From Aestuariibius sp. HNIBRBA575 (lineage in GTDB: Bacteria; Pseudomonadota; Alphaproteobacteria; Rhodobacterales; Rhodobacteraceae), in NCBI RefSeq assembly GCF_040932005.1, contig NZ_CP162414.1:1949501-2013500 (forward strand): 64,000 nucleotides of DNA. Reading direction: 5' to 3'. Below, one piece after another: positions 47,247-57,192 of this stretch; the first letter of the stretch is position 1; every line of letters starts with the position of its first letter. Both the position numbers and the translations under genes were made by a program. The notes under the pieces were generated by a model. That model made no database searches. It was not told where the DNA came from and saw only the letters and a program-made list of their open reading frames with translations.

Positions 47247-49067
47247 ATGTGTGGAATTGTAGGAGTCCTCGGCAGTCACGAGGTTGCACCCCAATTGGTA
47301 GAAGCGCTGAAACGGCTGGAATATCGCGGCTATGACAGCGCAGGTATCGCGACGATCCAGGACGGCGCATTGCGCCGCCGCCGGGCTGTGGGCAAGCTGG
47401 CGAACCTGTCAGATTTATTGGTGCATGAACCGCTATCGGGCAAAGCCGGCATCGGACATACCCGCTGGGCAACCCATGGCGCCCCCACCATCGACAACGC
47501 CCACCCACACCGGTCCGGCCGCGTCGCTGTGGTGCATAATGGGATCATCGAAAACTACCGCGAATTGCGGGCGGAACTGGCCGAAAAAGGTATCGCACAT
47601 ACCACCGACACAGACACGGAAACCATCGCTCATCTGGTTGAGGACGGGTTAAACCGCGGTCTGTCGCCGCGCGATGCGGCCCATGAAACCATTGCGCGAT
47701 TAACCGGCGCATATGCGTTGTGTTTCTTGTTTGAAGGCGAAGAAGATCTGCTGATCGCGGCGCGCAAAGGGTCCCCATTGGCCATTGGGCACGGGGATGG
47801 CGAAAACTTTGTTGGATCAGACGCGATTGCATTGGCGCCCATGACCAACCGGATCACCTATCTGGAAGAAGGCGATAGCGCGATCATCACCCGAAACTCT
47901 GTCGAAATCCGCGACGTGAACGGGCAACAAATCCATCGCGAAATTTCGACCATCCGGGTGGATGCCGCCCGCGTCGACAAAAGCGGCTACAAACACTTTA
48001 TGGCCAAGGAAATCGCCGAACAGCCCACCGTTCTAAATGGGGCGCTGACCCATTATATCGGGCGCGATGGCCAGATCACCCTGCCGGATCCGGGGCTGGA
48101 TTTCACTCAGATCGACCGGCTCAGCCTCGTTGCCTGTGGGACGGCCTATTACGCCTGTCTGGTTGCGAAATATTGGTTCGAACAGGTCGCGCGCATCCCG
48201 GTAGATGTGGATGTGGCCAGCGAATTTCGGTATCGCGAACCCCCCATTCCGGCACGTACCGCTGCTTTGTTTGTGTCGCAGTCCGGGGAAACGGCTGACA
48301 CATTGGCCGCCTTGCGGTTTTGCACCGGAAAAGCCGACAAGATTGTGTCTGTCATCAATGTAGAAACGTCGTCGATTGCCCGCGAAAGCGACCTGCCATT
48401 GCCAATTCTGGCGGGCACTGAAATCGGTGTTGCCTCAACCAAAGCGTTCACCTGTCAGCTGACCGTTTTGGCAATTCTTGCGCTAAAGGCCGCCAAAGAT
48501 CGCGGTGAAATCAACGATGCCCAACTGGCCAAACATGTCGCTGATCTGCGTGGTTTGCCGGGATTGATGAACCATGCCTTGGGCATTGATCATGCATGTA
48601 TTGATGTGTCTGCCAAACTGGCCGAAGCCCGCGACATTCTGTTTCTGGGACGCGGAGCGATGTATCCCCTCGCCCATGAAGGCGCATTAAAACTGAAAGA
48701 AATCAGCTACATACACGCCGAAGCTTATGCGTCTGGAGAGTTGAAACACGGCCCCATCGCGCTGGTGGATCAATCGGTGCCGGTCATCGTGATGGCGCCG
48801 CGGGATGCGTTGTTCGACAAAACCGTCAGCAACATGCAAGAGGTCATGGCGCGGTCTGGCAAGGTCTTGTTGATCACCGACGCCAAAGGGTTCGAAGAAG
48901 CCGGAGATGGTGTGTGGGACCATATCATCATGCCTGAAATCGACCCGTTTCTTGCTCCGATCCTCTATGCTGTGCCGGCGCAATTGCTGGCCTATCACAC
49001 GGCCATGGCCAAAGGCACGGATGTGGATCAACCCCGCAATCTGGCAAAATCGGTGACGGTCGAATGA
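47247..49067 (+). CDS. glmS: Glutamine--fructose-6-phosphate aminotransferase
   Basis: 606 residues. After Met1, Cys2 (MCGIVGVLG) is the N-terminal nucleophile of the glutaminase domain; GHTRWATHG and HNGIIENY complete it. Two SIS isomerase domains follow (SQSGETADTLAAL, GTEIGVASTKAFTCQ) and the C-terminus ends DQPRNLAKSVTVE. Commits fructose-6-P to amino-sugars. One base after glmU. No glmS ribozyme is visible, nor expected, since the gap is one base. Confidence 0.98.
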   Translation: MCGIVGVLGSHEVAPQLVEALKRLEYRGYDSAGIATIQDGALRRRRAVGKLANLSDLLVHEPLSGKAGIGHTRWATHGAPTIDNAHPHRSGRVAVVHNGIIENYRELRAELAEKGIAHTTDTDTETIAHLVEDGLNRGLSPRDAAHETIARLTGAYALCFLFEGEEDLLIAARKGSPLAIGHGDGENFVGSDAIALAPMTNRITYLEEGDSAIITRNSVEIRDVNGQQIHREISTIRVDAARVDKSGYKHFMAKEIAEQPTVLNGALTHYIGRDGQITLPDPGLDFTQIDRLSLVACGTAYYACLVAKYWFEQVARIPVDVDVASEFRYREPPIPARTAALFVSQSGETADTLAALRFCTGKADKIVSVINVETSSIARESDLPLPILAGTEIGVASTKAFTCQLTVLAILALKAAKDRGEINDAQLAKHVADLRGLPGLMNHALGIDHACIDVSAKLAEARDILFLGRGAMYPLAHEGALKLKEISYIHAEAYASGELKHGPIALVDQSVPVIVMAPRDALFDKTVSNMQEVMARSGKVLLITDAKGFEEAGDGVWDHIIMPEIDPFLAPILYAVPAQLLAYHTAMAKGTDVDQPRNLAKSVTVE

Positions 49068-49741
49068 TGCTGGAACAGGCGCTTGAAACTTTGCGCAGCG
49101 CCATTGAACCGGGCCGTGCCGCGCAAATGGCGGCCTATCACAAACAAACCCGAGACGTGTTGGGGATATCCAACCCCGACATCAACCAAATTGCGCAAAA
49201 CTGGCGTCAGACACTGGATGTTCCGGCGCGTGTTTCGCTGGCTAGGGACCTGTGGGATACGGATATCTTTGAGGCGCGCATCGCGGCGGCTAAATTGCTG
49301 ACCCAAGCACGGCTGCGCCCGGATGAAGAGGCCTGGACGCTCATTCAATCCTGGGTGCCGGACTTTGATTCATGGGCCATAGCGGATCATGTTTGCAGCG
49401 CGGGATCAAAACGCCTGATCGCCGATCCAACCCGTGTTGATCAGGTCGAAACATGGACCAAATCAGATCACATGTGGACGCGCCGTGCTGCGTTGGTGAT
49501 CATGTTGCCATGGACCAAACAGAATTTTCCGAAACCGGCCGAATTGGAAATACGCGACCGGGTTTTGGGCTGGGCAGCTGGCTATGTGACCGACCCAGAT
49601 TGGTTTATTCAGAAATCCGTATCGTGGTGGCTGCGGGATTTGTCCAAACATGACCCCGACCGCACCCGTGCCTTTTTGGCGCAATATGGCGATCAGATGA
49701 AGCCATTTGCCCGCAAAGACGCCGCGCGCAAACTTCCTTAA
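49064..49741 (+). CDS. AlkD-like DNA alkylation repair protein
   Basis: 225-residue HEAT-repeat protein, length of AlkD. SWAIADHV places Trp104 and Asp108 with the same spacing as catalytic Trp109 and Asp113 of Bacillus cereus AlkD, WTRRAALV matches its DNA-contact Arg region, and SVSWWLRDL matches the Trp187 region. So excision of 3- and 7-alkylpurines is likely. ATGA overlap with glmS, and its stop shares three bases with that of the convergent lipoprotein gene. Confidence 0.85.
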   Translation: MMLEQALETLRSAIEPGRAAQMAAYHKQTRDVLGISNPDINQIAQNWRQTLDVPARVSLARDLWDTDIFEARIAAAKLLTQARLRPDEEAWTLIQSWVPDFDSWAIADHVCSAGSKRLIADPTRVDQVETWTKSDHMWTRRAALVIMLPWTKQNFPKPAELEIRDRVLGWAAGYVTDPDWFIQKSVSWWLRDLSKHDPDRTRAFLAQYGDQMKPFARKDAARKLP

Positions 49742-50253
49742 CTTTTGAAAACGCTCAGCTCGATCACACCTGTCAGCGGGGCATTTAGCAATCGCATGGC
49801 AGGCAGGCTGATTTGACTGCCCGACCCGGCATCGCCACCGCTGGGGCGCAGTTCAACATTGATGCTTTCGCCTTGGTATTCGACGCGCCCTTGGGTCAAT
49901 GCATCCACCAACGGCGTTTTCACCCAGATACCGGGATCTGTTGGCGATCCCAATGTGGCCAAAGTCACCCCCAACGCTTGCTCTCCCGCCGGTTCTGGCG
50001 CGGCTTGTGCCTCGGCGCGGTCCTCAGCGGTTGTGGTGTCGAATTGCTCAACTGTTGTGGCAGAGGTCGGCGGCGGAGGTGGGGGTGTTGGATCCAGTGT
50101 CTCAACCGGCACTTCGGCCACTTCTGGCGCGGGTTGCGCGGCGGCAACCACAGCGGTGTCAGGTGCAGTTGGGGTTTCAAACAAGCCCTGTAACGAAGGA
50201 GACGTACAAGACATAAGGAACAGGCCAGACAGGCTAAGAGCAATACGTTTCAT
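49738..50253 (-). CDS. Predicted lipoprotein with Pro-rich linker
   Basis: 171 residues. Lipobox LMSC gives a mature CTSPSLQ N-terminus. An Ala/Pro/Glu-rich stretch including six consecutive prolines (about residues 57-62) would span the periplasm. The C-terminal about 70 residues (TDPGIWVKTPLV, ELRPSGGDAGSGSQISLPAM) are compact and look conserved, but I do not recognise the family. Tail-to-tail overlap of 4 bases with the AlkD gene; divergent from moaA. Confidence 0.7.
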   Translation of the reverse strand: MKRIALSLSGLFLMSCTSPSLQGLFETPTAPDTAVVAAAQPAPEVAEVPVETLDPTPPPPPPTSATTVEQFDTTTAEDRAEAQAAPEPAGEQALGVTLATLGSPTDPGIWVKTPLVDALTQGRVEYQGESINVELRPSGGDAGSGSQISLPAMRLLNAPLTGVIELSVFKS

Positions 50254-50310
50254 ACGTGCAAATTACGCAGACCCACGAAACAAAACAAGCGTGTTTTCAA
50301 CCTTGCACGT
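50254..50310. repeat. Spaced inverted repeat in the lipoprotein-moaA divergent region
   Basis: acgtgcaa (50254-50261) and ttgcacgt (50303-50310) are perfect complements 41 bases apart. They lie between the two divergent starts and could be paired operator half-sites. There is no ribosome site of normal strength before the moaA ATG. Confidence 0.35.
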
Positions 50311-50337
50311 CGGCCCGCGCATCCCTACCTTTGATCC

Positions 50338-51342
50338 ATGACAGCACCCCTGATAGACCCGTTTCAACGCCCCATTTCATATCTGCGCCTGTCGGTCACT
50401 GACCGCTGCGATTTTCGGTGTGTGTATTGCATGTCCGAACAGATGACATTTCTGCCCAAAAAGGACCTGCTGACCCTCGAAGAACTGGATCGGCTTTGCA
50501 CGTCGTTTATCAATCTCGGGGTTGAAAAGCTGCGGATCACGGGGGGCGAACCTTTGGTGCGGCGCAATATCATGAGCTTTTTCAATGCGATGTCGCGGCA
50601 TTTGGACACCGGCGCATTAAAGGAACTGACCCTGACCACCAATGGGTCGCAGCTGGAAAAATACGCCAAGGATCTGTTTGCCGCCGGGGTGCGCCGGATC
50701 AATGTGTCGATTGATACGTTGGAGGATGCCAAATTTACCGAAGTGACCCGCTGGGGTCGGTTGTCACAGGTTTTGCGGGGGCTTGATGCCGCGCAGGATG
50801 CAGGTTTGCGGGTGAAACTGAACGCGGTTGCGCTGAAAAACTTCAACGAAGACGAACTGTTCACCATGGCCGAATTCTGCGCCAAACGCGACATGGACAT
50901 GACGTGGATCGAAGTCATGCCCATGGGCGATATTGGCAACGAAACCCGCATTGGGCAATATTGGTCGCTCAAAGATTTGCGCGCTACATTGGCGGAAAAA
51001 TACACCCTAACCGACCTGAGCGAACGCAGCGGTGGCCCGGCCCGATATGTGCGTTTGGAAGAAACCGGTCAGAAAATCGGCTTTATCACGCCGCTGTCAC
51101 ATAATTTCTGCGAAAGCTGCAATCGGGTGCGGATCACCTGCACCGGGTCGATCTATACCTGCCTTGGCCAAGAAGGAAATTCGGACCTGCGCGCCCCGCT
51201 GCGCGCCAGTGACGATCCCGATGCATTGGCCGACGCGATCCGTGCGGCCATTTCGCTAAAACCCAAAGGGCATGATTTTGACTATTCCCGTCAATCGGTT
51301 GACGGGCGCGTTTCACGTCACATGAGCCATACAGGCGGTTAG
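50338..51342 (+). CDS. moaA: GTP 3',8-cyclase
   Basis: 334-residue radical SAM enzyme of molybdenum cofactor synthesis. The N-terminal cluster is [11 protein letters not shown] (Cys24, Cys28, Cys31); the C-terminal cluster is in [15 protein letters not shown] plus a distal Cys (YTCLGQEG). ITGGEPLVR is the SAM-binding GGEP motif. The terminal GG seen in many MoaA proteins is present (HTGG). waaA follows after 2 bases. Confidence 0.97.
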   Translation: MTAPLIDPFQRPISYLRLSVTDRCDFRCVYCMSEQMTFLPKKDLLTLEELDRLCTSFINLGVEKLRITGGEPLVRRNIMSFFNAMSRHLDTGALKELTLTTNGSQLEKYAKDLFAAGVRRINVSIDTLEDAKFTEVTRWGRLSQVLRGLDAAQDAGLRVKLNAVALKNFNEDELFTMAEFCAKRDMDMTWIEVMPMGDIGNETRIGQYWSLKDLRATLAEKYTLTDLSERSGGPARYVRLEETGQKIGFITPLSHNFCESCNRVRITCTGSIYTCLGQEGNSDLRAPLRASDDPDALADAIRAAISLKPKGHDFDYSRQSVDGRVSRHMSHTGG

Positions 51343-51344
51343 TT

Positions 51345-52577
51345 TTGTCGGTTCAGTCAGGTCTCTATTCCGGGGCGACGTTCCTCGCCGCGCCCATTTT
51401 GCGCTATGCCATGCGGCGCAAACATCAAAAAATGTCGGCCCCTGCATCGCGTTTGCGCGAACGGTTTGGGCATGCCACCCTGCCCCGCCCGGATGGCACG
51501 CTGATCTGGTGCCATGCCGCGAGCATGGGTGAATTGCGCGCGGTTCTACCGGTGATCCAAGACCTGATGTCACGCCGCAGCGACGTCCATTTTCTGATCT
51601 CCACCACCACCCAAACCGGGGCAGAAATGGCCGAAAAACTGGGGGACCGCGTTACCCACCAATTTGGCCCATTGGACCTGCCCGGCATTGCGGCCCGGTT
51701 TGTGGCCCATTGGCGTCCCAATATGGCGGTGATCGTGGAAAATGAATTACTGCCGCGCCTCACCCGGCATCTGAGCGCAAAAAACATTCCACAAGTCACG
51801 CTGAACCTGCGCCCATCCCGCACACGCCAAAAATTGCCGACTCTGGCTGGAGAAGTGCTGAACAGATCGGAATTTATCACGGCCAATTCGGCATCTTTGA
51901 TCGACGAAGCGCCCCAAATGGGGCTGTCAAAATCCAAATACCTCGGGGGTGCGGATCTAAAATCATCGGCGGATCCTTTGCCGATTGACCCCGTCATGGC
52001 GGCGGATTTGGCACGACAAATTGGCAACCGCCCCTGCTGGCTGGCCTGTTCGGTGCATCCAGAGGACGACGAAATCGTCCTGCAAGCCCATGAAAAGGTA
52101 TTACAAAAACAACCTGATACATTGTTGATTCTGGTGCCCAGACATCCCGATCGTGCCGCGCAATTGGCAACGATGATCGACGTTTTAAGCCTGAAACATA
52201 TGCGCAGATCAAGCGGTCAGGGTTTGGCTGAGTCGGATCAAATATTGTTGGCGGATACGATGGGGGAAACGGGTCTGTTTTTCGCGCAATCCGCCGTCAC
52301 TTTGCTGGGGGGATCATTTGGCCAACGCGGTGGTCATAACCCATGGGAACCGGCTGTTTTGGGCAGCTATACCCTCTATGGTCCTGATGTTAAAAACGCC
52401 ACAGAAGCCTATGAAAAGCTAAGAAAAATCGGGATGGCCCAAATGGTGCAAACCGCTGATGACATCGCATCCCTTGCCTTAATGGCGCGAAAATCGACGC
52501 AGAAACTAGACCAAGTGACACAGGCCGGGCGGGCCTTGCGTGGGCAAATTGTTGATCGGATATTGGACCTGATTTAG
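51345..52577 (+). CDS. waaA: 3-deoxy-D-manno-octulosonic acid (Kdo) transferase
   Basis: 410-residue GT-B glycosyltransferase of the GT30 family that adds Kdo to lipid IVA. The catalytic base sits in CHAASMGE; FGPLDLPG, VENELLPRL and the CMP-binding C-terminal region GGSFGQRGGHNPWEP are conserved. I accept the TTG at 51345 (AGGCGG upstream). The N-terminal anchor helix is short. Tail-to-tail 4-base overlap with the next gene. Confidence 0.93.
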   Translation: MSVQSGLYSGATFLAAPILRYAMRRKHQKMSAPASRLRERFGHATLPRPDGTLIWCHAASMGELRAVLPVIQDLMSRRSDVHFLISTTTQTGAEMAEKLGDRVTHQFGPLDLPGIAARFVAHWRPNMAVIVENELLPRLTRHLSAKNIPQVTLNLRPSRTRQKLPTLAGEVLNRSEFITANSASLIDEAPQMGLSKSKYLGGADLKSSADPLPIDPVMAADLARQIGNRPCWLACSVHPEDDEIVLQAHEKVLQKQPDTLLILVPRHPDRAAQLATMIDVLSLKHMRRSSGQGLAESDQILLADTMGETGLFFAQSAVTLLGGSFGQRGGHNPWEPAVLGSYTLYGPDVKNATEAYEKLRKIGMAQMVQTADDIASLALMARKSTQKLDQVTQAGRALRGQIVDRILDLI

Positions 52578-53413
52578 GCCCATTCAGCGCCCAAATCAGC
52601 GGTTGCGCGATCAATCCAATGATCCTGCAACCAATCACAGGGTTTCGCATAACGAAGCCACGATCCGGAATAGCCTTCAACCGCTTCGGGCATTTTGGGG
52701 CGGCCATGAAAACACACAACCCGCGCATTTTCCGGCATCCGGGCGGCACGCAGGTAGTTCATCGGCGGCAAATCCAAACAATCATGTTTAAATGACACCA
52801 CCAGATCACCCGGAATATAGACATAATCCCCACGTTCCTGCGCCTTGGTCGATGTATAGCGTTGCTCAGATCCGCGCGCGATTTCAACCTCTTGGGTCGG
52901 TTTTGCTGCCAGATCGTGATAAAGATAGGGATGCGCCACGGGATCAAATCGAAACACCGATCCATGCCCTGTTTTGCGCCCACGGCGCGCTTCGACCCAA
53001 TCAGCGCGCATGGCGACTTTGCCCGGTTCCAGTTCCAGAATTGGAGTCAGATCGCCGGTAATCACCACATCCAGATCAAAGCCAAGCACCGGCCCCTCTA
53101 AGTCTGCAATCAGACCGGGGCGAAACAGGGACACTTTGCGCATGGCGCCCTGCCGGTTCGCCACTGCCAAAGCCGCGTTCATCGCATCGTGAAACGGTTC
53201 GACCGGCAAGGGCAGAATTTCCACGTCAGGATGGATCCCCTGTGCATGTTCGGTCATGCAGATAAACCGCACTGGCCCGCGAATATGTCGACGCACACCT
53301 GAATACAGACGGTTCACATATTCAGGACCAAACAAGGTGCCCCATTTGATACAGGCCACATTTGTGACCGGCATATCAGGCGAAGACGGGGCATAGGTGG
53401 TGTTCTGTGTCAT
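52574..53413 (-). CDS. Putative glycosyltransferase, uncharacterised
   Basis: 279 residues from the ATG at 53413; an ATG at 53437 is possible. NVACIKWGTLFGPEYVNRLYSG, the VRFICMTEHAQG segment and a DxD-like GFDLDVVITGD look like a nucleotide-sugar transferase of the GT-A fold, and VVCFHGRPKMPEAV near the end is a conserved-looking block. Acceptor unknown. Convergent with waaA, so a link to the cell envelope is possible. Confidence 0.6.
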   Translation of the reverse strand: MTQNTTYAPSSPDMPVTNVACIKWGTLFGPEYVNRLYSGVRRHIRGPVRFICMTEHAQGIHPDVEILPLPVEPFHDAMNAALAVANRQGAMRKVSLFRPGLIADLEGPVLGFDLDVVITGDLTPILELEPGKVAMRADWVEARRGRKTGHGSVFRFDPVAHPYLYHDLAAKPTQEVEIARGSEQRYTSTKAQERGDYVYIPGDLVVSFKHDCLDLPPMNYLRAARMPENARVVCFHGRPKMPEAVEGYSGSWLRYAKPCDWLQDHWIDRATADLGAEWA

Positions 53414-53469
53414 GTGCTGCGCGTACCCTTTTGTCATCCTGATCGCAAGCCTGAGCCGGCCCCAGCCCC

Positions 53470-54633
53470 CTATTCGACGGGCATTCGCTGTTCGACAATG
53501 CCGGCCCACCACGAACATCCGGCGGGGATCGCTTCGTCGTTGAAATTGTATTCCGGGTGATGAACCGGGGCCGTTTCCCCATTTCCAACCAGAATATAGG
53601 CCCCCGGCCGTTCATTCAGCATATAGGCGAAATCTTCGCCCCCCATCACCAAGGGCGCCTCTTCGCAGGTGCCCGACACAGACGCCGCAACCTGGGCTGC
53701 AAATTCGGTCTGTTCCTCGGAATTGACCATAACCGGATACCCGCGTTCATAGTTAATTTTAGCCACGCCACCGAACACGGCAACCGTGCCCTGAACAACT
53801 TCGCTTAGCCGTTTTTCGCATAGATCCTGCACATCTTGATCCATCGTTCGCACAGTTCCGCGCAACGTGACCCGCTGGGGGATCACATTATGGGCCTTGG
53901 TGTCGGTTTCAAATGACGTGACCGAAACAACCGCCTGTTTCACCGGATCCACGTTGCGGCTGACGATGGTTTGCAAAGCCAGAACCACATGGCTGGCCAT
54001 GACGGTGGTATCAATCGTTTCTTGCGGCTTGGCGGCATGGCCTCCTTTGCCTTCGATTTCGATGTGAAACTGATCCGCAGCCGCAAAAAAGGACCCCGGA
54101 CGGATTGCGAAACTGCCAACCGGGCGGCCGGGCCAATTGTGCATGCCGTACACTTCTTGGATGCCGAATTTGTCCATCAAACCGTCGTCGCACATTTCTT
54201 TGCCACCACCGCCGCCTTCTTCGGCGGGTTGGAAAATCACCACAACCGTGCCGTCAAAATTGCGGGTTTCCGACAGGTATTTCGCCGCGCCCAGCAACAT
54301 CGCCGTATGTCCGTCATGCCCACAGGCATGCATGGCCCCGTCCGTTTTAGAGGCATAGTCCAGACCAGTGGCTTCGTGGATCGGCAATGCGTCCATATCG
54401 GCGCGTAACCCAATGACTTTGCCCGATTTATTGGTCTTTCCTTTGATCACCCCAACAACGCCTGTGCGCCCCAATCCGGTGACGATGTCATCCACACCAA
54501 ATTCGGTTAATTTGGCCTTTACGGCGGCAGAGGTACGGATTGTATCAAACAGAATTTCGGGGTTTTCATGCAGATCCCGACGCCATTCGGTGACCTCTGG
54601 CAACATTTCAGCGAAACGATTCTTGATAGGCAT
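53470..54633 (-). CDS. M20 amidohydrolase (hippurate hydrolase-like)
   Basis: 387 residues. Di-zinc aminoacylase of the M20D subfamily: RADMDALPI, HACGHDGHTAMLLG, QPAEEGGGGGKEM and MGGEDFAYM hold the metal and catalytic residues. Likely hydrolyses N-acyl amino acids or related amides in the cytoplasm. Followed on the same strand by the putative glycosyltransferase after a 56-base gap. Confidence 0.9.
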   Translation of the reverse strand: MPIKNRFAEMLPEVTEWRRDLHENPEILFDTIRTSAAVKAKLTEFGVDDIVTGLGRTGVVGVIKGKTNKSGKVIGLRADMDALPIHEATGLDYASKTDGAMHACGHDGHTAMLLGAAKYLSETRNFDGTVVVIFQPAEEGGGGGKEMCDDGLMDKFGIQEVYGMHNWPGRPVGSFAIRPGSFFAAADQFHIEIEGKGGHAAKPQETIDTTVMASHVVLALQTIVSRNVDPVKQAVVSVTSFETDTKAHNVIPQRVTLRGTVRTMDQDVQDLCEKRLSEVVQGTVAVFGGVAKINYERGYPVMVNSEEQTEFAAQVAASVSGTCEEAPLVMGGEDFAYMLNERPGAYILVGNGETAPVHHPEYNFNDEAIPAGCSWWAGIVEQRMPVE

Positions 54634-54791
54634 TTACGGCTCCTGTTGGGTCAAACACCCTGATTTCAAACTGGTCTCAGTCGAATCGAAGTGAGATTAC
54701 GGCGCCATAACAGACACCAAATTAAAGGGCGGATTGCGCGAACCGTGCCTAGAAATGGCCCGGTTCACAAGTCCCGCACATAAGGTTTTGA

Positions 54792-55970
54792 TCAAACGCT
54801 CAGGTTTTTGATCAGATTTTCCATAAAGGTCTCACCGGCTCTGAGTTGTGAAATCTCTAAAAATTCGTTGGGCTGGTGTGCTTGCGCGATGTCACCGGGA
54901 CCACAGACAACCACGGAATATCCCCGCTCTTGGAATTGCCCGGCTTCGGTTGCGTAACTGACCACATGGCTGGCATTGTCACCGGTCAATTGCCGCGCCA
55001 ATTGTTCGGCCAATCCATTTTCCTCAGGGCGCAAGCCGGGCACGCCAAACCCTTGGGTCAGGGTGATGGCCGCATCCGGGTGGATGGCTTTCATTTTCGC
55101 CTTAAGCGTTTTGACTTCGGCCCGCAATTTTGCCTCCCATTCTGCGGGGGTTTCATCGGGGACGACACGGAAAGACAGATCGAAATAACAATCCTTGGCC
55201 GTGATATTATGGGCTGTTCCGCCTTGAATTTTACCCACATGCAGGGTTGTAAAGGGTGGGTAAAACGCCGCGGCCAATGGCGTCGGCGGCGTGGCCTGTA
55301 GCCGTTCGTTTTGCGCATTGGCCCAGTTGATCAAACGGGCGCCTTCCAGAATGGCGCTGACCCCTTCGGGCAATAGAGACGAATGCACCTCAAATCCTTG
55401 CACATGGACCTGAAACCCGATGCCCGCTTTGTGACCGGTGACCACCTGCATGTTGGTCGGTTCCCCCACAATGACGGTGCTGGCCTGCGGCATGCCATTG
55501 GCCAGCATATGGTCGATCATCACCGGCGCCCCGGTACAGCCGACCTCTTCGTCATAGGATAGGGCAATTTGCAGGGGGCGGGTTAAATTCTGCGCCTTGT
55601 GCTGCGCGACGGCCAGCGGAACCGCCGCCAGAGCAAGCGCCACAAACCCCTTCATATCACACGATCCCCGCCCATAGAGACGATTATTTTTCTGTGTCAA
55701 AACAAATGGATCGCTGTCCCAATCCTGCCCCGCCACAGGCACCACATCCGTGTGCCCCGACAGCACAACCCCGCCGGGAATATCCGGTCCGATATGGGCA
55801 TAAAGCGCGGCTTTGATCCCGTCTTCGTTGGGCACACGAACAGAATTCACACCCCAAGACGACAAATATTGTTCCACAAAATCGACCAATTTCAGATTAC
55901 TGTCCTCACTTACGGTCGCAAACCCAACCAGATGTTCCAGTATCTCTTGTGCGCTTTGTTTTTGGCCCAT
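54792..55970 (-). CDS. argE: Acetylornithine deacetylase (ArgE-like M20)
   Basis: 392 residues. SGHTDVVPVAG, YGRGSCDMKGFVAL, DEEVGCTGA and GPGDIAQAHQPNEF match ArgE of the M20A subfamily, which releases acetate from N-acetylornithine. Closely related specificities (succinyl-diaminopimelate, other acyl-amino acids) are not excluded, and context next to an opp importer allows a scavenging role. ATG at 55970 with AGGG five bases before. Confidence 0.85.
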   Translation of the reverse strand: MGQKQSAQEILEHLVGFATVSEDSNLKLVDFVEQYLSSWGVNSVRVPNEDGIKAALYAHIGPDIPGGVVLSGHTDVVPVAGQDWDSDPFVLTQKNNRLYGRGSCDMKGFVALALAAVPLAVAQHKAQNLTRPLQIALSYDEEVGCTGAPVMIDHMLANGMPQASTVIVGEPTNMQVVTGHKAGIGFQVHVQGFEVHSSLLPEGVSAILEGARLINWANAQNERLQATPPTPLAAAFYPPFTTLHVGKIQGGTAHNITAKDCYFDLSFRVVPDETPAEWEAKLRAEVKTLKAKMKAIHPDAAITLTQGFGVPGLRPEENGLAEQLARQLTGDNASHVVSYATEAGQFQERGYSVVVCGPGDIAQAHQPNEFLEISQLRAGETFMENLIKNLSV

Positions 55971-56181
55971 TTCATCCCTACCCTGAATTTTCGCCCTAAC
56001 GTTGAACGTCAACGCAAGAAGGTCAAGTGGCCCGTTACGCAGCGGAATGCAGATCGAATGACCTAAACTGGGGGCTTGCGGGGGGAAAAATCCGTGCTAA
56101 CGTCTGGCGATATGATGGCGGTAACATAATCGCCACGCCAAAAAAAGACGACACATAGGAACCAAATCAGGGAGGTTCTGT

Positions 56182-57192
56182 ATGCCCGATGGGGGCCAGT
56201 CCGTTCTGCATGTGCAGGGCCTAAAGACTGTATTCAAAACGCGGGCCGGCGAGGTGCACGCGGTCAATGATGTGAGCTTTGACCTCAAACCCGGCGAACT
56301 GCTGGGCGTTGTCGGTGAGAGCGGATCTGGAAAATCGGTGACGATGATGTCGCTGATTGGATTGCTGCCGACCCCACCCGCGGATGTCCGTGCTGGTACG
56401 GTGATGTTTGACGGCCAGGACCTGCTGCAAATCGGTGCCAAGGATATGCGCGGGGTGCGCGGTGGCAAAATCGGATTTGTGTTTCAGGATCCGATGACGT
56501 CGCTCAACCCGGTGTTTACGGTTGGCTATCAATTGCGCGAACCTTTGATGACCCATATGGGCCTGTCCAAAAAAGAGGCCCGCGCCCGGTCCAAAGAATT
56601 GCTGGAACTGGTGGGCATTCCGGACGCGGATCAACGGCTAAAGGATTATCCGCATCAGTTTTCCGGTGGCATGCGGCAGCGGGTGATGATTGCCATCGCC
56701 TTGGCCTGTGATCCCCAAGTGTTGATCGCCGATGAACCCACCACCGCGCTCGATGTGACCATTCAGGCGCAAATCCTTGAACTGATGAAGGAATTGCAGA
56801 CCAAGCTGGGCATGGGCGTCATTTGGATCACCCATGATCTGGGCGTCATTGCCGGGATCGCGGATCGGGTGATGGTGATGTATGGCGGCCAAGTTGTGGA
56901 ACAGGCGCCGGTGCGGGAATTGTTTGCCAATCCTCAGCATCCCTACACACGTGCCTTGTTAAAAACCGTGCCCTCGGTGCGCGGTGAACGCGAGGACCGT
57001 CTAACCGTGATCGAAGGTCAGCCCCCCATGATGCATACCGCGCCCAAATCCTGCGCATTCCGGGATCGGTGCGACGTGGCCTTTGATCGTTGTGCGATTG
57101 AAAACCCTGTGCGCTATGCCACCGGGCCGGGTCATGATGCCGCTTGTTTCCATGTGGATCCGACCCAGTCAAAGGGGATTGAAAATGTTTGA
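56182..57192 (+). CDS. oppD: Peptide ABC transporter ATPase (OppD/DppD)
   Basis: 336 residues. Walker [10 protein letters not shown]-loop [12 protein letters not shown], signature [12 protein letters not shown], Walker [12 protein letters not shown] and the C-terminal oligopeptide domain with its Cys-rich tail (CAFRDRC, CAIENPV). GGGAGG precedes the ATG. First gene of oppD-oppF-SBP-oppB-oppC. Confidence 0.94.
   Translation: MPDGGQSVLHVQGLKTVFKTRAGEVHAVNDVSFDLKPGELLGVVGESGSGKSVTMMSLIGLLPTPPADVRAGTVMFDGQDLLQIGAKDMRGVRGGKIGFVFQDPMTSLNPVFTVGYQLREPLMTHMGLSKKEARARSKELLELVGIPDADQRLKDYPHQFSGGMRQRVMIAIALACDPQVLIADEPTTALDVTIQAQILELMKELQTKLGMGVIWITHDLGVIAGIADRVMVMYGGQVVEQAPVRELFANPQHPYTRALLKTVPSVRGEREDRLTVIEGQPPMMHTAPKSCAFRDRCDVAFDRCAIENPVRYATGPGHDAACFHVDPTQSKGIENV

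Noticed and set aside
47220-47250. glmS ribozyme
   Set aside because: Only one base separates glmU and glmS, and the ribozyme is a Gram-positive feature.
54725-54775. gaaccg...cggttc stem upstream of the M20 gene region
   Set aside because: Stem has a mismatch and no T-run on either strand; too weak to call a terminator.
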